Positions 36,901 through 46,626 of a stretch of 64,000 nucleotides of DNA are shown here, piece by piece. Made by a program: the position numbers and the translations under genes. Each line of letters starts with the position of its first letter. Position 1 is the stretch's first letter. Below the pieces are notes generated by a model. That model worked only from the letters and a program-made list of their open reading frames with translations. It was not told the DNA's origin and did no database searches. The stretch is from Sulfuriferula thiophila (GTDB lineage Bacteria > Pseudomonadota > Gammaproteobacteria > Burkholderiales > Sulfuriferulaceae), in NCBI RefSeq assembly GCF_003864975.1, contig NZ_BHGL01000002.1:1-64000 (forward strand), read 5' to 3'.

Positions 36901-37728
36901 GTTTACGTATTCGATTTTGAAATCGATATCGGTAATCAGCACCATGACCGGGCTTTCTTCAATTGCGCGTGACTGCAGGCGTGAAGCATCCCGTGATTTA
37001 ATCAGTTCGTTCTCGCGTTGTGCCAGTTTGTCGAGCATCTCATTGAAACGTGTAGCCAGTTGAGCTGCTTCGTCGAGTCCGTTTACATGGGCGCGCAGTT
37101 CTGAATTTCCATGCTGCACAGCATCCGCTACGCTCTGGATGGCATACAGGCGGCGGGTAAGGTAGCTGGCCAGCAAACTGGCCAGGATGGCGCTGATGGC
37201 GATGGCTGTCAGGACAAAAAGTATGCCGTGCCTGGTGATTTCATCCAGTTTGGCTGCGGTGCTGTGCTGGGCTATGCCCACACGTACCCAGCCAGTGTGT
37301 TCACCCGAAAGTATGATGGGGTAGGCTACGTCTACCAGTTCGGGTGTCTGGCGCATAATGTGAAGTTTCATTGTATTTGGCAGGTCATGCAGATATTTGC
37401 CGCGCAGCTTGATATCCGAATGTGCCAATACCTGGCCATGGTCATTCAGTACCATGGCGTACACCAAATCCGGATAACGGTTTTGCGCTTCAACAATCTC
37501 TTGCAAGCCACTGTAATCCCGGGCTGCAAGCCAGTCGGTCGATACGGTGGCGATACTCTGGGCGAGAGAGGTGGCCTGGCTGGTTTGTTGTTCCAGTAGT
37601 ACGGCTTTTTCCTTTACCGTCAAATTCCAGACAAAGGCGGTCATCATCACGGCGGTTACGATTACCATGCCGGCGATAAGTTGGCGGCTCAAGGTTGCAA
37701 ATAACAGGTTTTTGATAAGTTTTATCAT
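33991..37728 (-). CDS. Hybrid sensor histidine kinase (HAMP-PAS3-HisKA-HATPase-REC-Hpt)
   Basis: An inner-membrane kinase of 1245 residues. TM1 (15-36) and TM2 (168-190) enclose a periplasmic sensor of ~130 residues. HAMP (~190-243), three PAS domains (~255-365, ~390-505, ~520-640), HisKA with His670 in NMSHEIRTPMNA, the ATPase boxes (N in LLNLVGNAIKFT, DTGIGIAP, GGTGLGTTI), a receiver with Asp960, and an Hpt domain with His1104 (AHTVKGLAGNLGA) follow. The layout is BarA-like, so phosphate can pass His-Asp-His to the HD-GYP regulator encoded next. It is preceded by a PhnD-like lipoprotein gene; TAATG links the two, suggesting the lipoprotein delivers the signal. Confidence 0.93.
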   Translation of the reverse strand: MIKLIKNLLFATLSRQLIAGMVIVTAVMMTAFVWNLTVKEKAVLLEQQTSQATSLAQSIATVSTDWLAARDYSGLQEIVEAQNRYPDLVYAMVLNDHGQVLAHSDIKLRGKYLHDLPNTMKLHIMRQTPELVDVAYPIILSGEHTGWVRVGIAQHSTAAKLDEITRHGILFVLTAIAISAILASLLASYLTRRLYAIQSVADAVQHGNSELRAHVNGLDEAAQLATRFNEMLDKLAQRENELIKSRDASRLQSRAIEESPVMVLITDIDFKIEYVNPAFTNITGYQSAEIIGQNIRYMQVGLSSDNIYNDIRNRLERGESWGGSLLNRKKDGSQFWVSANMSPVRNDAGAIINYVAVEEDISERKKLEEAVRQNRDQLLGLVAEQTASIKAIVDTAADGIITIDQHGMVLSFNPAAENMFGYKKEEAIGRNITLIMPASYQTTHNEYIQHYVDTNKTHVIGAGRELMGQRKDGSQFPLHVTVSEMLIGDERRFTGILRDITQQKAAENLLREAERMLREMSDNLPAVVFEYASDATGDKFNFIGRHVENMFGVNRDAVLQDSQLLLNLIAEDDLEHFARIRKSAKEQNMPWECEFRSHHPDGTLHWLKGSAVPVRNILDESTSKNVTTIWSGYLIDISEQKSMQTQLAHAKEIAESASRAKSNFLANMSHEIRTPMNAIIGMTDLVLDSPLQPDQAKLLQGVASSSKSLLVILNDILDLSKLESGKMDLENIPFSIRQLLEGIEDMVKVGAATKGLTLDVYVDDSVPKCLIGDPTRLRQVLLNLVGNAIKFTGHGGITISVHASTQPDEWHFSIRDTGIGIAPDRLNQVFERFSQADETTTRRFGGTGLGTTISREIVEQMDGRIWVESEEGQGSDFQFTVHMPEAIGVENCTMQSYGKTIGVAPRTRPLKILLAEDIPLNQDLVIRRLSQRHHDVVVANNGKIAVDLFRRYKFDLILMDVMMPEMDGEAATRMIRDIEATRGFPQEHIPIIMLTASVMQADQRKFFESGADDFAGKPIDFTDLYTKIAQFFPVLEGPAEEHGQPIPKLPNLDGLDLKAGLATWGDFTAYRKALTAFKLNYVEAIAKLQSMLDEARYEDAKLLAHTVKGLAGNLGALELAHAITGVENCAKNGHSDCATQLTHARSVMDITLAAIDQLERQPHESPATEIRSVEPALVLPALNKLISALERSELDEAAIKTLRQELDTERFARLEGLIDGFEFDIARAFAQEIRTTLETKKDHHE

Positions 37729-38642
37729 TACTGGTGCCCTACTGGACGAACTTCACGTTCGAACCGGTCAATGTATTCCTGAACTTTATGGTAGCTGGCG
37801 TCATCGGCAGGGTAGAACAGGCCTTTATCCATTTTTACAAGCAGGGCTTTGCCATCTGGAGTTGAGTTCATGTTCAACAGGATGCGTTTTACACGATCAC
37901 GCAGTGCGGCAGGTATGTCGTCACGCACCATGACGGAAGTGTTTATTAGTGGGGGCGTTTCCCAGATGATTTTGAGTTGGGATGCTTCATTGGGAAACTC
38001 TTTCTGAAATAGTCGCCACGGTGGGGGGTAAGTGCCACCCGCAGCGGATTGTTGGAGATAGACATTCATGATGGCTGAATCGTGCGAACCTACATAATTA
38101 TTTTTGATATCGGTATTCACGTTGATGCCATGGGTATGCAGGTAATATTGCGGCATGATGGCTGCTGCCAAAGCGGTAGAGGATGGGTAACTTACTATCT
38201 GCCCTTTCAGATCGGCAGGGGTTTTAATATTGCTATCTTTGCGAACGATAAAGAGGCCCTTGAAATCTGTGGCGTCACCCGCCATGGCGATTACGTGATA
38301 ACCGGTCTTCATTGCCTGTAGCGTCTGCCAGGGGTTGAGTAGTAGAAAATCGGGTTCGCGAACGAGATATTTGTGTTCATAAGACTTAAAATCGCGAGAA
38401 GCTTCCAGTTCGATGCGAATGTCGGGCAATCGTGCGTTAAGGTAGTCGATTAGTGGTTGGTAGGTTTTGGTAAGTTTGCTTGGGTTGTACAGAGGAGAAA
38501 TGGCAATGCGATAGATCCGTATAGCACTGTCCGGCGGTGCGTCACTGTATTGCAGCTCATTAGGTTGTTGCGGTGCCTTGCTGCATGCACCCGTAAGGAT
38601 AGTTGAGAGTATTAAAACAAGTGATAAAAATATTTTAGACAT
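37728..38642 (-). CDS. PhnD-like phosphate/phosphonate-binding lipoprotein, predicted sensor partner
   Basis: 304 residues of the PhnD/TauA-type periplasmic binding fold (YRIAISPLYNPSKLTKTYQP, then DFLLLNPWQTLQAMK and VSYPSSTALAAAIMPQ). A lipoprotein signal is clear: MSKIFLSLVLILSTILTGAC, cleaved before the cysteine. No ABC permease or ATPase gene adjoins it, so transport is unlikely. Its stop overlaps the start of the hybrid kinase by one base (TAATG), which points to a role as the ligand-binding part of that kinase. The ligand is unknown. The frame is open to 38915, but only ATG at 38642 gives the signal peptide. Confidence 0.88.
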   Translation of the reverse strand: MSKIFLSLVLILSTILTGACSKAPQQPNELQYSDAPPDSAIRIYRIAISPLYNPSKLTKTYQPLIDYLNARLPDIRIELEASRDFKSYEHKYLVREPDFLLLNPWQTLQAMKTGYHVIAMAGDATDFKGLFIVRKDSNIKTPADLKGQIVSYPSSTALAAAIMPQYYLHTHGINVNTDIKNNYVGSHDSAIMNVYLQQSAAGGTYPPPWRLFQKEFPNEASQLKIIWETPPLINTSVMVRDDIPAALRDRVKRILLNMNSTPDGKALLVKMDKGLFYPADDASYHKVQEYIDRFEREVRPVGHQ

Positions 38643-38993
38643 GGCTTTTATCTTTGTTGAATTGTTGCCAGACTGTAGCGGTTTATTAATATATCTCCAC
38701 CATTCCTGTTCTGAATAATAGCGCATTTTCCAATGAATTAAGCGTATTGGATTGTTAAAGAATGTCACAAAGCATTTCCGGATAAATGCATTATTCGAAG
38801 GAGGTCGAGTTTGATTTCTGAGTGTGGGCAGGCTGTTTTTAAAGGTTTCGTTAGGGTTGTGTCTGTGAAATTTTTCACACGATTCGTTGTGATATTTACT
38901 GACCAAGATTGCCATTTCGTCAGATGGTCCAAAGTTTTAAGCTAAACTAAGCGCCAGATAACGTCACAAACCATACTGTAAAGGAAGAATGAA
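38643..38993. other. Divergent promoter region
   Basis: 351 bp between the PhnD-like lipoprotein (minus) and the DUF6394 gene (plus). An AAGGAAG ribosome-binding site precedes the latter. No convincing -35/-10 pairs or operators were identified, and no gene is called; the open frame on the minus strand is only upstream read-through of the lipoprotein gene. Confidence 0.5.
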
Positions 38994-39377
38994 ATGAATC
39001 TTGAAAAGGTGTTTTTCGCATTTTTCATTGTGTTAGCGCTTACTTTGAATTTCGGGTTTTTTATCGGGGAGATTGATAATCCGGTACATCACAGTGTGTA
39101 TGAGTTATTCGCGGCAATAGTGGTGAGCCTGATCGCCACAGTGTTGAAATTCGGTGACCGCACCCATCTTGGTGCGGTTTTGCTGGCAACCAGCCTGGTT
39201 GCCGACCTGCAGCTGATTACCGCATCGATAGTCTGGGCTGCTGTAGAGCACGCCACTCAGACCGGTATGACGCCTCATGTTATGGCCATCATTGTGTCAC
39301 TGTCAGGCGGAGCATTATTGGCCAATGTGACGTCGGTAGTGTTGTTTGTCGCAGAAACCCTGGCAGTTCGCCGTTAA
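38994..39377 (+). CDS. DUF6394 family small membrane protein
   Basis: 127 residues with four hydrophobic segments: VFFAFFIVLALTLNFGFF, ELFAAIVVSLIATVLKFG, a central LVADLQLITASIVWAA and a C-terminal IIVSLSGGALLANVTSVVLF. I recognise it as the uncharacterised family often found next to K+ channel genes in Betaproteobacteria (from memory, not checked). AAGGAAG is seven bases before the ATG. It ends 17 bp before the channel gene and is probably co-transcribed, so it may be an accessory channel subunit; that is inference. Confidence 0.7.
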   Translation: MNLEKVFFAFFIVLALTLNFGFFIGEIDNPVHHSVYELFAAIVVSLIATVLKFGDRTHLGAVLLATSLVADLQLITASIVWAAVEHATQTGMTPHVMAIIVSLSGGALLANVTSVVLFVAETLAVRR

Positions 39378-39394
39378 TTCAACTCGGGGATAAT

Positions 39395-39793
39395 GTGCAT
39401 AACATAGGCTATATATTATTGCGGCGGATTCATACGCCACTGATTTTGCTGATAGGCGTGTATGCCATATCCATCCTCGGGTTTGTGCTGATACCCGGGG
39501 TCGATAATGAAGGCAAGGTATGGCACATGAGCTTTTTTCATGCGTTCTACTTTGTCAGCTACATGGGAACGACCATAGGCTTCGGAGAGATACCTTATGC
39601 CTTCACAGATGCGCAAAGGTTGTGGGCTATCGTTGGTATTTACGCCACAGTCATCACATGGCTGTACAGTATAGGCGCGACGCTTTCGGCATTTCAGGAC
39701 GCTTCGTTTCAGTCGTTGCTCAAAGAAAATGCTTTTCGGCGTGCGGTTAATCGCATAACTGAGCCGTTTTTTTTTGGTGTGCGGTTATGGTGA
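39395..39793 (+). CDS. Potassium channel, pore-forming N-terminal part (frameshifted from the following frame)
   Basis: Residues 1-125 contain TM1 (LILLIGVYAISILGFVLIPG), a pore helix, a selectivity-filter-like TTIGFGEIPYAF and TM2 (IVGIYATVITWLYSIGATL). The filter is close to TVGYGD but has FGE. The frame ends abruptly after TEPFFFGVRLW because a run of nine T (39767-39775) shifts it. With eight T it would continue FFLVCGYGDTG into the RCK domains of the next frame. The start is GTG at 39395. Either the gene is broken, or the run is a sequencing error, or transcript slippage restores the frame. Confidence 0.75.
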   Translation: MHNIGYILLRRIHTPLILLIGVYAISILGFVLIPGVDNEGKVWHMSFFHAFYFVSYMGTTIGFGEIPYAFTDAQRLWAIVGIYATVITWLYSIGATLSAFQDASFQSLLKENAFRRAVNRITEPFFFGVRLW

Positions 39794-41102
39794 CACCGGT
39801 AGCCTGTTGATACGTGCACTTTCAGCGTCAGGTTATCGCGCTATTGTGATTGATAAATCTCAGGATCGGATTACTGCGCTGGAACTCGAAGATCTCGGTT
39901 TTCCTGTGCCAGGGTTATGTGCCGATGCGGCAGATCCTGACAATCTGGTGCTTGCGGGTTTGTCACGCGCCAACTGTCGGGGTGCGATTGCTTTAACTGA
40001 TATAGATGACGTTAATCTTAAAATAACGATAACAAGCAAGCTTCTTAATCCAGCAATTCCTGCGATTGCGCGTGCAGAGTCACGGGAAATTGAAGCGAAT
40101 ATGGCCTCATTTGGTACGGATGAGATCATTAATCCTTTTGATACATTTGCCGGTCGTCTTGCCATGTCGTTGCGTGCACCCGGTTTGTTTTTGCTCTTTG
40201 AATGGATGACGGCCGTACCCCATCAACAACTTCGGGAGCCGGTATTCCCTCCGCATGGTCGTTGGGTGCTGTGCGGGTATGGCCGTTTTGGTAAGGCTGT
40301 TCACCAGCGTTTATTAAGCGAAGATATCGAACTCACCTTTATCGAGGCTATGCCGCAGAAAACTGATTCACCTGCCGGGACGATTACCGGTAGAGGCACT
40401 GAAGCTGACACATTGCTGGAAGCCGATATTAAAAATGCAGTGGGTATTATCGCCGGTACGGATAATGATGCTAATAATCTGTCTATTATTATGACTGCTC
40501 GCATGCTCAATCCGGCTTTGTTTGTCGTCGCGCGTCAGAATTCCCACCAAAATGACAGTATTTTTGCGGCAGCAAATCTGGACCTGTCCATGCAACGCGG
40601 AAGCGTTATTGCGAATAAAATTTTCGCGTTGATCACAACGCCGTTACTGTCGGAGTTCTTGCAGCTTGCGCTGATGAACAGCAATGATTGGGCCAATCAG
40701 TTAGTCAGTCGCATTGGTGGCATTGCGGGTGCAGAAGTACCACGGACATGGACGCTTAATATAGATCCACAAAACTCTCCTGCCTTGCATTCGGGGATAG
40801 AAAGCGGTATGCACGTATGCATAGGAGATATTTATCGTGACCCGCGCAGTCGCGATGAGCGATTGGCATGTGTTGCCCTGCTGATAATGCGGGGAAGGGA
40901 TGAATATTTGCTTCCTGAAGATGATTTTGCATTGCAGTCTGGAGATCGTATTCTATTTTGTGGGCGATTGCGAGCCAGTGTGCAAATGGAATGGATAGCG
41001 AAAAATTTTAATATATTTGATTACATCTTAACGGGAACAGAGCGTACATCTGGGACGTTATGGCGATGGCTAGAGAAAAAATATAACAACTTCTCGCGAT
41101 GA
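39774..41102 (+). CDS. Potassium channel, RCK/TrkA-N C-terminal part (frameshifted from the preceding frame)
   Basis: The frame holds two nucleotide-binding RCK units. The first opens VCGYGDTGSLLIRALSASGY and the second WVLCGYGRFGKAVHQRLL; each has the GxGxxG Rossmann pattern. A TrkA-C-like stretch follows (DEYLLPEDDFALQSGDRILF). In intact relatives these domains are fused behind the pore and gate it in response to nucleotides or cations. No ribosome-binding site or convincing start exists at its 5' end, so independent translation is unlikely. Fused, the two parts would make a protein of about 568 residues. See the nine-T run at 39767-39775. Confidence 0.78.
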   Translation: MVCGYGDTGSLLIRALSASGYRAIVIDKSQDRITALELEDLGFPVPGLCADAADPDNLVLAGLSRANCRGAIALTDIDDVNLKITITSKLLNPAIPAIARAESREIEANMASFGTDEIINPFDTFAGRLAMSLRAPGLFLLFEWMTAVPHQQLREPVFPPHGRWVLCGYGRFGKAVHQRLLSEDIELTFIEAMPQKTDSPAGTITGRGTEADTLLEADIKNAVGIIAGTDNDANNLSIIMTARMLNPALFVVARQNSHQNDSIFAAANLDLSMQRGSVIANKIFALITTPLLSEFLQLALMNSNDWANQLVSRIGGIAGAEVPRTWTLNIDPQNSPALHSGIESGMHVCIGDIYRDPRSRDERLACVALLIMRGRDEYLLPEDDFALQSGDRILFCGRLRASVQMEWIAKNFNIFDYILTGTERTSGTLWRWLEKKYNNFSR

Positions 41103-41322
41103 ATCCGATGCCCTGTCTATGAACCGCGAAGTCACGTATTCTGGCCTGTTGTGGGTTAATTAATGGCGATGTTCAGGCAGCTTGTTGGTGATTGAAGTGT
41201 GGCAGCGAAATAAATGACTTGCTACATAGATAAAAACAGCGTAAAAAGTATGCAGGCGTTTGATTCTGAGTCACTGCAGTACTGGTATTACCATGTGCAA
41301 TCTTCGATATCAAATAGTTTCG

Positions 41323-41344
41323 CGGGGGCGTTCCCCGTTTTTTT
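41323..41344 (+). promoter_or_regulatory. Terminator-like hairpin in the cold-shock gene leader
   Basis: CGGGG GCGTT CCCCG followed by seven T lies just upstream of the AAGGAAG ribosome-binding site of the cold-shock gene. It has all the parts of an intrinsic terminator, so it may attenuate transcription or act as a temperature-sensitive leader structure. It could also end an upstream transcript. Confidence 0.5.
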
Positions 41345-41361
41345 AGTAAGGAAGTAAAGAC

Positions 41362-41565
41362 ATGGCAACAGGTACAGTTAAGTGGTTCAACGATGCAAAA
41401 GGTTTCGGTTTTGTTACTCCTGATGATGGTAGCGAAGATTTGTTCGCTCACTTCTCAGCAATCAACATGAATGGCTTCAAGTCATTACAAGAAGGCCAAA
41501 AAGTTAGCTTTGATATTACTCAAGGCCCTAAAGGCAAACAAGCTTCAAACATCCAAGCTGCTTAA
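41362..41565 (+). CDS. Cold-shock protein (CspA family)
   Basis: A 67-residue single cold-shock domain that binds single-stranded RNA and DNA. RNP1 is KGFGFVTP and RNP2 is DLFAHFSAI; the [14 protein letters not shown] start is canonical. AAGGAAG lies about 9 bases before the ATG. About 260 bp without a gene precede it, in keeping with the long leaders of cold-shock genes, and a terminator-like hairpin sits inside that leader. An intrinsic terminator follows the stop, so it is a single-gene transcript. Which Csp paralogue it is cannot be decided. Confidence 0.95.
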   Translation: MATGTVKWFNDAKGFGFVTPDDGSEDLFAHFSAINMNGFKSLQEGQKVSFDITQGPKGKQASNIQAA

Positions 41566-41584
41566 TCGCGGTTGAGATTTAAAA

Positions 41585-41609
41585 ACCCGGCCTCGTGCCG
41601 GGTTTTTTT
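41585..41609 (+). terminator. Terminator of the cold-shock gene
   Basis: ACCCGGC and GCCGGGT flank the loop CTCGT, followed by a T-run to 41609. Confidence 0.9.
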
Positions 41610-41811
41610 ACGCCCATTATTTCTCGTGAATTTTCAAATCTGACTGGCGACACGCTAGCAGTCGTTTCTCCTCTCGTTTATTTTTAGCCAAATTCAGTCT
41701 GTCGTTGTGTTGCACATTTAACTGAGGTCACATAAACTGGTAGCCAGTTTCATGTAAAAGTGTGTCCATATAATACATGCGCCCCAAGCGCTGATAACGA
41801 TCCAATACACG

Positions 41812-43815
41812 ATGAAACTCTCTCTGTTGACTGAAAATTTAGCGGAACAGCATACGCGGCAAGTGGTCAGGGTGGCTTACACTCTGGTGCTGCTGATTAT
41901 TGTTTTTCTCGTTGTTTTCGGACTGACCCGCCTAGCCAAAGTTCATGAGTCCCTCACACAAATTGTGGGTAACGATCAGGTAGCCATCGAAATGCTGTTT
42001 CGCATGCAACAGACGTCTCGTGACCGTTCTGTCCTGTTGTATCGCATTGCTTCCTCACAAGACCCTTTCGAACGTGATGAACAGATATTGCGTTACAACA
42101 TGCTGGGCAACCAATTTGGCGAAGCGCGCCACAAATTAAGCGGTCTCAACCTCCATGCTTCAGATCAGGCCTTGCTGGTACAGCAGTGGAAGGATGTTTT
42201 GACCACTGTTGAAATTCAAAAAAACGTGATTGAACTGGCGACACAAGGCCTGCTTCAGGCTGCGCAGGACATGTTGAACAGAGAGGCTATCCCGGCGCAG
42301 GATAAGATACTTGAGTCCATCAACAGCTTGCTTGAAAATCAAATTGTGACATCCCATGAAGATGCGCGGCGGATCCAGAGTCAGCAATGGCAAACCCGGT
42401 ATTTAATGATTGCAGGCGGATTACTGGCTGCTCTATGTGTATTGTTGATAGCGCGCTATGTAAATCGGCGCATGGGCAAGCTGATATCCGGGCTGTCTTC
42501 TACCGCTCGTGCTTTACATGAGTCCAATCATCACCTGGAATTTATCCAGCAAGCGGTGGATCAGCACAATATTGTGAGTATTGCCGATGTGCACGGCGAT
42601 ATTACTTATGTGAATGATCTGTTTTGTCAGATTAGTCTGTATTCAAAGCAGGAGTTGATAGGCAAGAATCACCGTCTACTGAAATCGGGTAAGCAGCCAG
42701 ATGCCGTTTTCGATGATTTATGGCAAACGATTTCCTCAGGAAAAATCTGGCAGGGTGAGATTTGTAACCGCAACCGGCAAGGCGGGTACTATTGGGTCGC
42801 TACGACCATCGTGCCTATGCTGGATGATCAGGGCATTCCGAGTCAGTATATTTCTATCCGTACCGACATCACCGCTATTAAAGAAGCGCAACAAATATTG
42901 TTACGAAGCAAGACTGAACTGGAGGTCCTGGTGCGGGAGCGTACCTTGCAGCTGCAAGAGCATGAGGAGGTGATAAATACCATTACCAGTGCTGCACAAG
43001 ATGCAGTGATTATGATTGATCACCAAGGTGAGGTTACATTCTGGAATCCTGCGGCGGAAAAGATGTTTGGCTATGCGGCTGAGGAAACTTACAAGCACAG
43101 TTTGCTCCGGTTGATTGCACCCGCTTCGCATTATGCGGTGTTTGCCAAGCTGTTGCAGACAGGGGAAGGGCCGGTAACCGGTGCCACTAGCGAGATTCAA
43201 GCCCGGCGCAAAGACAATACAGAGTTCCCGGTGGAAATTTCCTTGTCCGGGGTTAACTTTCAAGGCAATTGGCATGTGGTCGCCATCTTGCGCGATATTA
43301 CGGTCAGAAAAATATCCGAGCAACGATTAACGCAACTGGCGACAACAGATACATTGACGGGTACTTACAATCGCAGATATTTTAATGAAATATTGAATAA
43401 TGAGTTATCCCGGGCCCATCGATATGGTGCGCCGCTTATCCTTATTCTCATGGATATTGATCATTTTAAACAGGTGAATGACAACTTTGGTCACCTGATA
43501 GGCGACCGGGTGATTACCCAGTTATCGGCAATGATTTCGGCCACGCTCAGGGAGACCGATGTGTTGGCCCGCTGGGGTGGGGAAGAGTTCACTATCCTGG
43601 TACCTAACTGTGATGACGCCTGTGGTCTGCGTCTGGCTGAAAAGCTGCGGGCGTTAATTGAAATCGCTGAGTTCCCGGACGTGGGTAAAGTAACGTGCAG
43701 CTTCGGGGTGACGGGCTTCAGGGCGGACGATGACCCGCAAACCATCATCAAGCGCGCTGATGATGGTCTTTATCGGGCAAAAACTGCAGGGCGTAACCGC
43801 GTCGAGTTTGGTTAA
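41812..43815 (+). CDS. Membrane diguanylate cyclase with PAS domains
   Basis: 667 residues. TM1 (~20-40) and TM2 (~196-215) enclose a helical periplasmic sensor resembling four-helix-bundle MCP sensors. Two PAS domains follow (~245-355, Aer-like NIVSIADVHGDITYVND; ~385-495, DAVIMIDHQGEVTFWNPAAE). The GGDEF domain (~505-665) has active-site RWGGEEF and the inhibitory I-site RETD five residues before it, so it should be a feedback-controlled, active cyclase. No gene is close enough for an operon on the + strand. A redox or small-molecule cue through PAS is possible but not shown. Confidence 0.92.
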   Translation: MKLSLLTENLAEQHTRQVVRVAYTLVLLIIVFLVVFGLTRLAKVHESLTQIVGNDQVAIEMLFRMQQTSRDRSVLLYRIASSQDPFERDEQILRYNMLGNQFGEARHKLSGLNLHASDQALLVQQWKDVLTTVEIQKNVIELATQGLLQAAQDMLNREAIPAQDKILESINSLLENQIVTSHEDARRIQSQQWQTRYLMIAGGLLAALCVLLIARYVNRRMGKLISGLSSTARALHESNHHLEFIQQAVDQHNIVSIADVHGDITYVNDLFCQISLYSKQELIGKNHRLLKSGKQPDAVFDDLWQTISSGKIWQGEICNRNRQGGYYWVATTIVPMLDDQGIPSQYISIRTDITAIKEAQQILLRSKTELEVLVRERTLQLQEHEEVINTITSAAQDAVIMIDHQGEVTFWNPAAEKMFGYAAEETYKHSLLRLIAPASHYAVFAKLLQTGEGPVTGATSEIQARRKDNTEFPVEISLSGVNFQGNWHVVAILRDITVRKISEQRLTQLATTDTLTGTYNRRYFNEILNNELSRAHRYGAPLILILMDIDHFKQVNDNFGHLIGDRVITQLSAMISATLRETDVLARWGGEEFTILVPNCDDACGLRLAEKLRALIEIAEFPDVGKVTCSFGVTGFRADDDPQTIIKRADDGLYRAKTAGRNRVEFG

Positions 43816-43853
43816 TAGCTCTGCGTGGCTGCGATGACGCCCTGGTTAACGAT

Positions 43854-45530
<1,677 letters not shown>

Positions 45531-45550
45531 TCATTGCCGACGCTGTTCGC

Positions 45551-45892
45551 TTATTCGGTCTTGAATAATCCTGCATCCATCGCACGCGCCAGCGAGGCGG
45601 CATCGGTGTCATCGCGTTTGTAAAACTCCAGATAGAAGCTGAGCGGCGTGGTGATGGGGGTGACGCGATGCGGCAGCTGTTCCTCGATGATGCCCGGGTG
45701 GTCGGCATCGATACGGTAATGCCGGGCGGGATCGGCCATGATTTCATAATCCAGTGCACCTTCCAGTACGATGATTTTTGCCCAGGCGCCGGGCTTGGTG
45801 TCATGGCGGCGGGTGAGCGATTCGGGGAGGTCGGTATCGGTAAAGTTGCGGGTGCGTTTGTAGGCGATAAAGTCGGGCGGCATGGGGTTCAT
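45551..45892 (-). CDS. DUF1971 family protein
   Basis: 113 residues with a cupin-like pattern: DFIAYKRTRNFTDTDLPESL, then GAWAKIIVLEGALDYEIM, HPGIIEEQLPHRVTPI and FYLEFYKRDD. The family also occurs attached to tellurite-resistance methyltransferases and is annotated as such, but no resistance role is proven. The ATG at 45892 lies eight bases after the Dnr-like regulator's stop, so the two form an operon and probably serve the same stress response. ATG at 45883 is also possible. Confidence 0.8.
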   Translation of the reverse strand: MNPMPPDFIAYKRTRNFTDTDLPESLTRRHDTKPGAWAKIIVLEGALDYEIMADPARHYRIDADHPGIIEEQLPHRVTPITTPLSFYLEFYKRDDTDAASLARAMDAGLFKTE

Positions 45893-45900
45893 AGTCGGGC

Positions 45901-46578
45901 TCACAGTACCTGGTCTAATAAGGCGGGTTGCAGAATGGTGATGTGCTCGGCATTGATAGCGATCAGGCCATCGTCTGCCAGTCGGGCGAGGATGCGCGAC
46001 AGCGTTTCCGGGCGGATGTCCAGCAATGAAGCGATGGTTTGTTTGGAGGCTGGCAGCGCCATCTGACGGCTGTTCCCGGATTTGTATGCCGGTTGCGCCA
46101 GCAGGTATTGCGCCAGGCGGCGGGTGCTGCTTTGCAGGGTCAGGCGGTCGATTTCGGCCACCAGTGCATGCATTTGTCGGCTCATGGTGGCGAGCAGAGT
46201 GAGGCACAGGCTGGGATTGTTCTGTAGCAGGCTGGTGAAGTAATACGCGTCGAATGCGATCAGCCGGCTCGGTTCCAGCGCAGTAGCGTACACTGGATAG
46301 CTGCCGCCCATGAACATCACGGCTTCGGCGAATAAACGCTCGCGCCCGATGATTTCCATGATGTGCTCTTCACCTTCCTCCGATACTAAAAATAACTTGA
46401 TTGCGCCGGTTTTTACCAGAAAGAACTGCTTGCCGGTATCGCCTTTGGCGAACAGTGCTTCGCCGGCAGCGAGTTCGCGCCACGCTGCATGCCTGGCAAT
46501 TTGTGCCAGCACGTCGCGTTGCAGATCACGGAACAGGTGGGCGAGACGAAAATCCTTGATATCTGGGGTGGCGGGCAT
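45901..46578 (-). CDS. Crp/Fnr-family transcriptional regulator (Dnr/NnrR-like)
   Basis: 225 residues: a cyclic-nucleotide-type sensor domain (~15-130), a long dimer helix (SLCLTLLATMSRQMHALVAE) and a winged helix ending with recognition-helix motif ETLSRILARLADDGLI. No N-terminal cysteine cluster for an Fe-S centre is present, so it is not Fnr itself; the pattern fits the Dnr/NnrR group, which senses NO through heme. The E..SR of the recognition helix fits binding to TTGAC-type half-sites, and such a box lies just upstream of its own start. It is divergent from the NnrS-like/lipoyl/thioredoxin operon, which it probably activates. Confidence 0.88.
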   Translation of the reverse strand: MPATPDIKDFRLAHLFRDLQRDVLAQIARHAAWRELAAGEALFAKGDTGKQFFLVKTGAIKLFLVSEEGEEHIMEIIGRERLFAEAVMFMGGSYPVYATALEPSRLIAFDAYYFTSLLQNNPSLCLTLLATMSRQMHALVAEIDRLTLQSSTRRLAQYLLAQPAYKSGNSRQMALPASKQTIASLLDIRPETLSRILARLADDGLIAINAEHITILQPALLDQVL

Positions 46579-46584
46579 GGTGAA

Positions 46585-46598
46585 TTGACCTAGATCAA
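46585..46598. promoter_or_regulatory. FNR/Dnr-type binding site
   Basis: TTGACCTAGATCAA matches TTGAT-N4-ATCAA at nine of ten defined bases. Its centre (46591.5) lies 41.5 bases before a predicted start at 46633, with TAAACT as -10 at 46621-46626. This is the class II activator position for the + strand operon. It also lies just upstream of the regulator's own ATG, allowing autoregulation. Confidence 0.8.
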
Positions 46599-46620
46599 GG
46601 TGTTAAATAATAGAAGCGAC

Positions 46621-46626
46621 TAAACT
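46621..46626 (+). promoter_or_regulatory. -10 box of the NnrS-like/lipoyl/thioredoxin operon
   Basis: TAAACT lies so that the FNR/Dnr box is centred at -41.5. No -35 box is seen, as usual for class II activated promoters. Confidence 0.6.

Noticed and set aside
38643-38915. N-terminal extension of the PhnD-like lipoprotein
   Set aside because: It would bury the clear lipoprotein signal peptide that starts at 38642.
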